Source: Siphonodentalium dalli (Eukaryota; Mollusca; Scaphopoda; Gadilida; Siphonodentaliidae). Taken from it: DNA of 64,000 nucleotides. The notes under the pieces are model-generated. The model worked only from the letters and a program-made list of their open reading frames with translations. It did no database searches and was not told the DNA's origin. The stretch is from the NCBI GenBank assembly GCA_032622095.1, contig CP136066.1, forward strand, positions 42,049,835 to 42,113,834, in the 5' to 3' direction. Positions 39,901-51,900 of this stretch are shown one piece after another (the first letter of the stretch is position 1; the number at the start of each line of letters is the position of its first letter). A program made the translations under genes and the position numbers.

Positions 39901-42900
39901 TCATTTGGACACGCCTTAGTAAACTGGTGGACACATATATGTATATCTGTTTTCGAGATCGTTGCCTCTGTTCATATGGCTTTTTGCATGCCAGTTTAGT
40001 ATCGTAGTGTGCTTTGTTTAGCAAGATACTATACAAGTATAGTAGTGTGCTAAATTTAGCACAACACTACACATTATAGAACATAGCTCTCGACCAATCA
40101 GAAGGCACCATTTCTGGGAGAGGTGAAATATTATGGAATCACTGAACTAAATGGTTTCCCATAGGCGACAGTGTTAACGTTTCGGCCAAATTCACTGAAT
40201 TGAAGCCTGCAGGCAACTCCAGAAAAATCATAGGTCATGTGTTTACTTTTTAAAATAAATCCCCAAGTGTACGACAGGGCTATACCACAGCCAAATTTGA
40301 TCTGGAAAAACCCAGAACTACAGCAGCCAGTTAAATAAATTTCCCACTCACAAAAATTCATTCCCCCATTAATTCACCAGTTTAAATTATTAGATATGAT
40401 GTACAAATCAAATAAACACGATGTCATCATTTAATAACGTGCCACATGTATCAGGTGAAGGTCATTCTTCAGTTACCTTCACCTTTAGCATTCAAAGTTG
40501 CACTCGCTCCCCGACTCTGGAACACATTTAGCTCCCTGATTCCTTATGGTATATCTGTCGTGTACAAAATATTTAATCTAAAATTACCACTGGAATGTAT
40601 ATCACTTGTCTTTTCCTGATTGTTTTTGGAAATGTCCTTTCTCCATTTCTCTATGTATGCATCAATGAAGTCGTTGACCACACCAGGCTGATGGTCTTGT
40701 AAATGCCTTTTCACCTCACTGATAATAAATGAACTCTGCATGTCCATATTTTTCTTTATTTTCTTTATTTTGAAGACATCTCCTGGCATGAATCTCATAA
40801 TTGGATGGAGGAAGAGAATAAGTTCAGATCCCGAGAGACTCTCGTCCATTCTTGTTAGATATTCTTGGAATGTTTTGTCATCATATTCATATCGTCTTCC
40901 GAAAGTAATTAAACAAATGACATTACTGATAGCATTCCTTATCAGGGGCGTGACATTGAATGGTCTCCCCTCGTATCGATCCACTTCCATGAGAAAGCTT
41001 TCTATCTCTGAATGTATCTTGGTTTGCAGAAGATTTTTTCCCATTCCAAAATCTCGCAGAGTGTGGATACAGAATCTTCTGTTATTTTTCCATAATTGCC
41101 CGTTTGCCCACATCAGTGCTGAAAGATAGGATGTGATATAATTGTTTTGATATTTGTTTCCGGGTATCAACTGGCAACTTTGTAACTTTCTGTGCCAGAT
41201 TTTAACAAATCACCATTATGAGATTCATTCTTTAATAGTTGCATTTGATGTCAGCTTGGATAAAATAAAGCTTCAGTAGTAAAATCTTGACTTAGTCAGG
41301 GATGGTGGGGGAGGGGGTTGCAAACATTTCCAGGATACAACATTTGGGTGGATCTGAGCACCGATCGCAGATTTTTCCAATGCCATGTAAATATTTTACC
41401 AAATACATGTTTAATGACTACTAAAATGATTTTAAATGTTCATTCTTATAAACTGGACCAAAATTAATAGAGCATAAATTCAAAAGAAGGGGGCTCCTAG
41501 TTTAAATATTTACCCAATATTTGTTCTTTTATAACACAATATCATGTGGTGGGTCCCACTTCTTAAAAGGAAAAAATAGCACTGAAAATAAAAGTAATTC
41601 CATGAGATTCCATCAGTTCTCACAGGTTTACATTGTTGCTTTTGACATTGAATTATCCGTGTGGTGCAAACATCAGCTCATTTAATACTTCTGGTGCTTT
41701 AAATGGTATGACTATTGAAAGATATACAGATTTCTTTTATTATTGTATGATGTTCATCCTTGGGCAAATGGGACCTTTGATTTATGGCACTTACCGATAT
41801 AATGAAAAACTGAGTAATGGAACATAACATGCTAATTATTATGCATTTGACTCTTGGGGGTATATAGTGGAAACCTTTGTCTGTCCATGCTTCCATCCCT
41901 CCATCCTTCTGTCCTTCCATCCATCCTTCTGTCCTTCCATTTGTCTGTCCGTAAAAATATGTCACAACACAGCTCAAGTATCGATAGTCCAACTTGGTTG
42001 TCCTTTGGTTTGCCGGTAGACCAGCATTGTGGAAATGATCTCCACATATTGCGTGGTCGATCCGTCCGTCAACAATTTCCTTTGGCTCCCCCTACAGGCC
42101 GCGTCCCTCATCCTATCATCACCAAACTTCATATGGATCTTGAGGGTGATCTCTAGATGGGAGCCATCAATTTTTTCCCACGAAATAAACAAAAAAACAT
42201 GGCCACCAGCAGCCATTTTTGATTTGAAATTTGAATCCATCGACACACTCTGCAGCCTGCATTTATTGGAGAAATGTTTTGAAAATTTACAGGCATGTTT
42301 ATGATCATCTCTAGATGAGAGCTATCAAATTTTAGCGATTTTATTAGTCTTTGTATGACTAAATTCTGTGGCACATCCTCATCTGATCATCACCAAACTT
42401 TATATGGATCTTCATGGTGACTTTCAGATGGGGGCCCATGATTTTTTCCCCTTAATTTGTAGAAAAACATGGCTTCTAGCAGCCATCATTGATTTTACTC
42501 TTTGCATGACTAAATGCTTCAGCACACACTACAGGCCACATCCCTCATCCGATCATCACCAAATTTCATATGGATCTTTTGGGTGACCTCTAGATTGGAA
42601 CCGTCGATTATTTCTGAAATTCTTTATAAAACATGGCTGTTTGAAACCATCCGCATGCATTGCAGCCTACATTTATTGGTGAAATGTTTGAAATGAACAT
42701 ACAGGTAATTTCACCTACACAATACAAGACCTTTACTATAACTTTTTGGCTTCCTTCATTATTATTCTATTCATTCATTGCTCAGCAAAAATAAACTCCT
42801 TCCCAAGTTGAGTTACAATGTCATTGACACTTTCATTAAAAATCAAACTTTTGGGGGTGTGTCAACAATTTCCCTTGGAAAAAAAACTTGCTTTGGAAAT

Positions 42901-45900
42901 GTGGGTGTCAGAGATTATAGATAGGAAAAAAAATGCGTTCACGGGGTGATGTGTCCCGAAAATTAAAAAAAAATAAACATTCCACCTTGTATCCAGCTGT
43001 TGTATTCTGGAATGTTTTCCAAACCCCCCTGACTTTGATAACAATTAAATTATATGTATTGTATAGAACCTGCATACGAACAAATTTAATAGTGGATGTG
43101 AGGGTTTCGGTAGAATCAGGCCCAAAACATTTGGGGCAGGGGTAAGTTGGTTGTAGGATGTAGGTTTCAAGTGTAATTTCCAACATTGGACAGAGGTGCA
43201 TTTGTTACCTCCTGGCTACCTCCCTGCTTTCTGCTGTGCATTATAAATAGCTCATTTTCAGGTACTGGTATTTAAGGGTATTTCAATGAATTTCTGTTGT
43301 TACTTAGTATATAATTTTTAACAATTCTATAACACCCTTGCTTTAAGCAATCTATAGGGTGAAGACAAACCTTTGGCTGGACCAATCATGTAATCAGCCA
43401 TCAGATTTTGAGGGCGATTAGCAACCAGGTCACCATATTCAACAAACATCTCCTTCAATGTTTTGTATCCATTGAAAACAATAAATGTTGTTCCAAGGAT
43501 TTTGATTGTGAAAACATCACCATAATCCTTTCGGAATTCTTGGAAAACAGTTCGGATGTCACGTCCCATTATCTGAAATATATTTCCCAGCCAAGGCAGC
43601 CTCGGAGGTCCTGGTGGCAAATTCAAACATCTCTTGTTAAAGTACCAGTAACCAAACAATACTAGAATGAGAAATGTTACAAATATCTGAAGATCTTTAT
43701 CACTTAGGAAGTCCATGATGCAATCACTTTAACACTGAAGTGTAAATTGCATGGACATATGTACATAGGCCATGTAGTAAGATAATTATTTTATATCTAT
43801 TCAGATCTATTGGTATACTTTTATTATCTCATTTGTTGATTTGGAGCAGCAAACAAATCTAATCCTAATATATTCAGGTCATGGTCAAATAGGGTGGTGG
43901 TGTATTGTTGGTGTATTATTAATAGGGTGGTGGTGTATTGTTGGTGTATTATTAATAGGGTGGTGGTGTATTGTTGGTGTATTATTAATAGGGTGGTGGT
44001 GTATTGTTGGTGTATTATTAATAGGGTGGTGGTGTATTGTTGGTGTATTATTAATAGGGTGGTGGTGTATTGTTGGTGTATTATTAATAGGGTGGTGGTG
44101 TATTGTTGGTGTATTATTAATAGGGTGGTGGTGTATTGTTGGTGTATTATTAATAGGGTGGTGGTGTATTGTTGGTGTATTATTAATAGGGTGGTGGTGT
44201 ATTGTTGGTGTATTATTAATAGGGTGGTGGTGTATTGTTGGTGTATTATTAATAGGGTGGTGGTGTATTGTTGGTGTATTATTAATAGGGTGGTGGTGTA
44301 TTGTTGGTGTATTATTAATAGGGTGGTGGTGTATTGTTGGTGTATTATTAATAGGGTGGTGGTGTATTGTTGGTGTATTATTAATAGGGTGGTGGTGTAT
44401 TGTTGGTGTATTATTAATAGGGTGGTGGTGTATTGTTGGTGTATTATTAATAGGGTGGTGGTGTATTGTTGGTGTATTATTAATAGGGTGTTGGTGTATT
44501 ATTAATAGGGTGGTGGTGTATTGTTGGTGTATTATTAATAGGGTGGTGGTGTATTGTTGGTGTATTATTAATAGGGTGGTGGTGTATTGTTGGTGTATTA
44601 TTAATAGGGTGTTGGTGTATTGTTGGTGTATTATTAATAGGGTGGTGGTGTATTATTGGTGTATTATTAATAGGGTGTTGGTGTATTGTTGGTGTATTAT
44701 TAATAGGGTGGTGGTGTATTGTTGGTGTATTATTAATAGGGTGTTGGTGTATTGTTGGTGTATTATTAATAGGGTGGTGGTGTATTGTTGGTGTATTATT
44801 AATAGGGTGGTGGTGTATTGTTGGTGTATTATTAATAGGGTGTTGGTGTATTGTTGGTGTATTATTAATAGGGTTGTGGTGTATTGTTGGTGTATTATTA
44901 ATAGGGTGTTGGTGTATTGTTGGTGTATTATTAATAGGGTGGTGGTGTATTGTTGGTGTATTATTAATAGGGTGGTGGTGTATTGTTGGTGTATTATTAA
45001 TAGGGTGTTGGTGTATTATTAATAGGGTGGTGGTGTATTGTTGGTGTATTATTAATAGGGTGGTGGTGTATTGTTGGTGTATTATCAATAGGGTGGTGGT
45101 GTATTGTTGGTGTATTATTAATAGGGTGTTGGTGTATTGTTGGTGTATTATTAATAGGGTGGTGGTGTATTATTGGTGTATTATTAATAGGGTGTTGGTG
45201 TATTGTTGGTGTATTATTAATAGGGTGGTGGTGTATTGTTGGTGTATTATTAATAGGGTGTTGGTGTATTGTTGGTGTATTATTAATAGGGTGGTGGTGT
45301 ATTGTTGGTGTATTATTAATAGGGTGGTGGTGTATTGTTGGTGTATTATTAATAGGGTGTTGGTGTATTGTTGGTGTATTATTAATAGGGTTGTGGTGTA
45401 TTGTTGGTGTATTATTAATAGGGTGTTGGTGTATTATTAATAGGGTGGTGGTGTATTGTTGGTGTATTATTAATAGGGTGGTGGTGTATTGTTGGTGTAT
45501 TATTAATAGGGTGGTGGTGTATTGTTGGTGTATTATTAATAGGGTGGTGGTGTATTGTTGGTGTATTATTAATAGGGTGGTGGTGTATTATTGGTGTATT
45601 ATTAATAGGGTGTTGGTGTATTGTTGGTGTATTATTAATAGGGTGGTGGTGTATTGTTGGTGTATTATTAATAGGGTGGTGGTGTATTGTTGGTGTATTA
45701 TTAATAGGGTGTTGGTGTATTGTTGGTGTATTATTAATAGGGTGGTGGTGTATTGTTGGTGTATTATTAATAGGGTGGTGGTGTATTGTTGGTGTATTAT
45801 TAATAGGGTGGTGGTGTATTGTTGGTGTATTATTAATTGGTGTATTGTTGGTGTATTATTAATTTGATGACAAAACCTTTGTTCAGGCCAGGCTTAGAAA

Positions 45901-48900
45901 TTTGACAAAGTAGCTGAAAGCACTAACATAAACATTAACCCTTTGAGTGCCAGGGGCCGATCTTATCGGCCCTAAACCTACAAAATACGTCTGTTAATGA
46001 ATATAAGAATAAATTAATAAAATTGTAAAAAAAATTGTAAAAAAAAATAAAAAATAAAAAATTGTTAGGCCAATGCATTCTCTTATATATGCGAGGCGAC
46101 CTATGGTCGACTCGCATATATAAGAGAATGCATTGGCACAGGGTATATGGGTTGATACAAAAATCGACCTGGCACTCAAAGGGTTAAACAACAGCATACA
46201 GAAAATAGATTTACAATTTGAGAATGCGCCAAAATATAAGAAAATATAGAGTTATCACTCTTTGTCTACCATAGATTCATGTATAGAGCTGCTATGGATT
46301 GGACGACACAAACCTGGCAGATGCCATAGCTACATGTTTTAGGCATTCAACATCGAGAGGTGGTATTTCCCACACATTTAACCCTTTGATGACTGTTGTA
46401 TCCATTGATTAGTAGCTCACTATGTGAATGATCAGATAATAAGTTAAAAAATTACCTAAGGCTGTTTTTTAACTTATTTATATCTGAAATTTCCTCTAAA
46501 TGACCAGCTACATGTAGGTATCATATGCTTTCGCCACTTTCATTATTAAAACACTGCTCGAAATGAATAATAGACCATTCCAATGTATCTCTTTATTCAT
46601 GAGTGGGGAAAATCCATTCAGTAACAAAAGGGTTAACCCTTTACCCAACAGAACGGCCAAAACCGGCCAAATAAAGCTTCAACAGCCTAAAATATCTTCG
46701 GTCTGTCTCAATAGAACCATACAAATATGGATATCATTGGAACCGGCTCCTTGACCACATTGTGATAGTTACAGTTATGCCCTGTGCCAATGCATTCTCT
46801 TATATATATGCGAGTCGACCATAGGTCGCCTCGCATATATAAGAGAATGCATTGGCCTAACAAAAATCTTTTTTTAACACTTTTTACCATTTTTTCTTAC
46901 ATTCTTTAACAATTTTATAATTTTTAATGTGTTAAGCCAATGCATTCTCTTATATATGCGAGGCGACCTATGGTCGACTCGCATATTTAAGAGAATGCAT
47001 TGGCACAGGGCCCTTCTGTTGGGTAAAGGGTTAAGGGATAGTGACAGTCTCTTTAGAAATCATGCCTTTTACCAAGCTCTTTCCAACACGATCTTCTATT
47101 ACTAGTACAAAAATTTGCATATAAAGTGTACATTCTCTAATTATTGAAACAGGACGCTACCACAAACCCCGTAAACTGGATGAAGATGACCAAATTTATT
47201 TCCACTGTCCGAACAGGAGAAAGGAAGATGAGAAACACATTTCTCCTGTATATCAAAATTTAAGAAACAAACATAAAGAATTATTCTTAAGCAAAACTGA
47301 AGATACAAATATTTGTTCCCTTCTCAATCACACATCATTAAATGTGTCTTTAATAGGCAAGCAAGAACAGTTTTATCTGAGGCCCTGAAGGTTCGAAAAG
47401 AAAAGCTACATGGCAATACACAAATTGATGGCAGAAAATTCATTTATGTTTTTGAATAATTATTCTTCATTGTTTTATTGATGTTACTAGTCCAAGTCTT
47501 CTCGTACTAAAACTAGCTAAGATTTTGGGATGGAGATGCTAGTATTTAGTCCGAGTTCCAGGCCCATGCATTCCTATGACACGACTTAAGCGTTAGTGAC
47601 CCGCTCAAATAAAACCACAATTATATGAAATAAAATATCACAATTGCGACAATAAACGGATATTTTCCGCAGAAGACTAGCTATTTTATCTGAAACCCAC
47701 ATCGTTTGTGAATTGAAAGCCGTAATTTAATGTGAAAAGAGACATTTGCCGCAGTGTTTACATATTTTTAAAAGTATGCGAACTCAGTTGACCTTGCGAA
47801 CTGCGTTCGGCATTTTCCGGTGAAAATATTCCGTAGATTTTCAATCAACCACGCACGATGAATTCTCCATTGTAATCGTAATTATACGTGACAATAAATA
47901 AATGAATACATAGATTAAATAAATATTGAAGATATAAATGTAATACATTTAATAAATTACGGGAATTACAACCATCTCACAGTTTAAAACAGTGTAAACA
48001 CAATGAGCATTAGAATATCATGGGGGCCGCCATTTTGTTTGTATCGAAATTCGTCTCGGCCAAAACAAACACCGGACAATGCCGAAGTTCTTCGGAACCT
48101 GAGTTCGGCTTTCAGTTAAGTAAACAAACAGAAAAAACAACGATGTTTGTGGCAATCAACCGGAATATTCTATGTGTAATTTAACATTAAAGTTAGATTA
48201 TTATACACCATTATGACCATAATATGTCACTCTTTCCGATGTATATAGCATCATGTATTGCTTTGTTAGGTAAATCGAGTAAAATACACCACAGATTTGC
48301 TACAGATCCTGGGCGTAACTCGTGTCATAGGAATGCATGGGCCTGGAACTCGGACTAAATACTAGCATCTCCATCCCAAAATCTTAGCTAGTTTTAGTAC
48401 GAGAAGACTTGGACTATGATGTTACATGCTCTTTATTGTTCGATTTGTGGGATGACGCAAATATGTTATGTCATGTGCATATATCCAATAAATGGTTTGA
48501 TAAAAAAAATAATAACTAAGGTTTAACCTAGACAATATTTGTACAGAAATGGTCTTAACTATTTTTTGAAGCATTGTGCAATTGCATTGAACATTAAAAC
48601 AGTTTGCTATTAAAGTGATCTGTTTGCAACTTTCCGCAATTGCATATTTTTTTGCGGTTCCCAAAATTGGCAAATTTTGCGATTGATTGAAGGAGTAGGA
48701 TTAAGGCGTTTCCATGCCAGGAGGTGGAAAGTTTAGATGAACCTACACAGAAAACTACTTAATTGTTAAGCTAGTACACCACATGAAGGAATCTATGCTA
48801 TCTATTAAAAGACCACAGTCTATTTAAAAAGCTGACAATTTTTTTGCAATATTTACAATATAAATCTCATTCATAATCAGTTACTGAATTGATGGGATTT

Positions 48901-51900
48901 CCTCCATTTCATTAACCCTTTACCCAACAGAACGGCCCTGTGCCAATGCATTCTCTTATATATGCAAGTCGACCATAGGTCGCCTCGCATATATAAGAGA
49001 ATGCATTGGCTTAACACATTACAAATTATAAAATTGTTAAAGAATGTAAGAAAAAATGGTAAAAAGTGTTAAAAAAAGATTTTTTTTAGGCCAATGCATT
49101 CTCTTATATATGCGAGGCGACCTATGGTCGACTCGCATATATAAGAGAATGCACTGGCACAGGGCATAACTGTAACTATCACAATGTGGTCAATGAACCG
49201 GTTCCAATGATATCCATATTTGTATGGTTCTATTGAGACAGACCGAAGATATTTTAGGCTGTTGAAGCTTTATTTGGCCGGTTTTGGCCGGTTTGTTGGG
49301 TAAAGGGTTAAAGAGTGGCGATGCATTGGTTTATGGCATAACGGATCACTTCACAGATCAGAGGTCAATGACATGTTGACAAGTTTCCATATATATAGCA
49401 CTCCATATTTGGAAATGGTTTATTACGTCATGTTGGGAATGCCACGCCGTTGTAGAAATCAAATTTAGTGGACACTTCTAGAGACGTACACACGTTAGGA
49501 TTATCGTCGTCTTTTTGAGGGCCTGTGGCCCTGGCACAAAGGTGCCGCAGACCCATAGAGTATTAGGGACCTGTATGCGCTTCGTACACATTTGGACCTA
49601 AATATTCGCATAGGATCATATTCGATTTACTTGATTCTGAAATAAGCCAAGCCCATAGTGGACATATACCCATTATTCTGTTGGATGGTGCAGGCCACAG
49701 TGAAAACACATATATATTAAAAGAGCATACATCTGGTCTGAAAATAGGATCATATTGAACCTAAATATTCAGTTTTGATTCTGAAATACCCCCATAGTGA
49801 GCTTATTTTAATTTGTATGTTTTTAGCTCACCTGAGACGAAGTCTCCGGTGGAGCTATAGTCATCACTCCTCGTCCGTCGTCCGTCCGTGCGGGCGTCTG
49901 TCCGTCCGTGGACACAATTTTGTCCGGAGTTTTTCTCAGTCGTTTTATGATTATTTTCCTCAGTCGTTTTATGATTATTTTCCGTGAAACTTGGCACAGA
50001 CCACCCTGGGAACCTGTGCACCTGCGATTATGACGTCTGTCAGACTTTTTTTGGTGGAGTTGTCCCCCTTTTTCGACTTAGAAATTTTTCGCAACATGTA
50101 TAATTTTGTCCGAGCTTTTATTCCTACATTTTTAGGTAAATATTTTTAAAACTTAGCACAGATATTTAGTACCATGGGAACCTGTGCACCTGCGATTATG
50201 ACGTCTGTCCGACATTTTTTGGTGGAGTTATCTCCCTTTTTCGACTTAGAAATATTTTTGCAAGATGCATAATTTTGTCCGAGCTTTTATTCCTACATTT
50301 TTGGGTCAATTGTTTTTAAACTTGGCACAGATATTTAGTACCATGGGAACCTGTGCACCTGCGTTTATGACGTCTGTCCGACATTTTTTGGTGGAGTTAT
50401 CCCCCTTTTTCGACTTAGAATTTTTTTCGCAACATGCATAAATTTGTCCCAGCTTTTATTTAGTCAATAAATTTAGGATTAGAGTTAGGAGTTAGGGTTA
50501 GGGGGTTTAGGGTTAGGGTTACCTGTTGACATAATTTCAGTGCCAAATATATGGTAATGGCTACTTCATTCAAATAACATTTTGAATACGGGGGGTATTA
50601 CTTAGTCCCATCTGGGACAAGCCCATCTCTAGTTGAATTTATTATGTGAATATTTTACCCTCCAATTAACACCACTCCTTCTGTTCTTTTACTATTTTGT
50701 TGTCCGGATGATAACTTAACTCTTTCAGTGCCAAGTCCGATTTTTGTATCAACCCATATTTCCTTGATCATTTTTCAAATTTATTGATTATAATAATGTC
50801 ATACATTGATGGAAAGAGCTCTTAGAATTTGCTTACTATTTTGACAGAATTTTATGAAACTTGTTATGTGGTCGTCATATAAGAAAGAACCGATGGAGAA
50901 CACAACAAAGATGAGCTATATATATTTTTTACCCTGTGCCAATGCATTCTCTTATATATGCGAGTCGACCATAGGTCGCCTCGCATATATAAGAGAATGC
51001 ATTGGCCTAACAATTTTTTATCATGTTTTTTAAATAAATGTTTCTTACAATTTTTAGGACATAAAATAAAAAACATCTATTAACCTGCAGGGAGCGCCAC
51101 ACATATATAGAAGCATAGAAGAGTGTCGTCTGCTCATGTTTGTCTGGGGCTCTGTATGGGTGAAATTATAAATTTGTTTATAATTTACAAGAACAAATTA
51201 TTAAAATTGTTAGGCCAATGAATTCTCTTATATATGCGAGGCGACCTATGGTCGACTCGCATATATAAGAGAATGCATTGGCACAGGGTAAAAAAATCCT
51301 GACTTACGACTGGATTTGATATGGCGGGTCACATATAGAATAGAAATAAACCGCGCAATTCAAAAGAGTCCGAACTCAAGTAAACAAAATGATTGCAAAC
51401 TGATTGATGCTCTAACTGTACTGAAGAAAATGAAAACTAAAATGGCATATTCTGTTCAGTATAAAAGGAGATGGTCCCATAAATGGCCGAATTTAACCCT
51501 TTAAAAATACCCCTTTAACTAATCAATAAGGCCAAAAAACCCACACAAAAAAATGTTGGTTCTCAGGCCCCGCTGCATTGAATAAAAAGGGCCGCACTAG
51601 GCCTTTTTATTGCAATGCCTGATGTTATGACAAAAAAACTTACGAAAAAATAAATTTAAAAAAAAAAAAAAAAAAGTTTTTTGGGATTTTATCAACATGT
51701 CCATAGCAGATATGTGTTGAATATTAGTGTGCATTGAGCTCTAACATCTAATGTGTTAAAAAGTGACTTGCAGGCTTACAACATGAAGTAGATGACTACA
51801 ATTAAGAAAATGATTAGCTGATCCTCATGCTCTTCTTACAATTAGTCATTGTGAACAACTTACACTAATTGTAAATTTATACAATTGAAAGGCACAGGAC

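Larger units (their letters stand above)
37396..40587. other. P450 intron 2 (3.2 kb)
   Basis: Contains a degenerate molluscan repeat (37900-38330), two family A MITEs (38348-38610 deleted, 39170-39569 intact) and otherwise unremarkable sequence. A TSS-like or coding feature was not recognised. Confidence 0.7.

Noticed and set aside
43841-45867. Long ORFs (up to 393 codons) encoding hydrophobic 11-residue repeats on both strands
   Set aside because: They arise because the 33-bp minisatellite has a period divisible by three. All frames are open, and 22-bp units shift frames freely.
2189-51076. Recurring short ORFs containing '[20 protein letters not shown]'
   Set aside because: The peptide is the translation of the 69-bp palindrome. 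It appears wherever the MITEs occur and has no start or context of its own.
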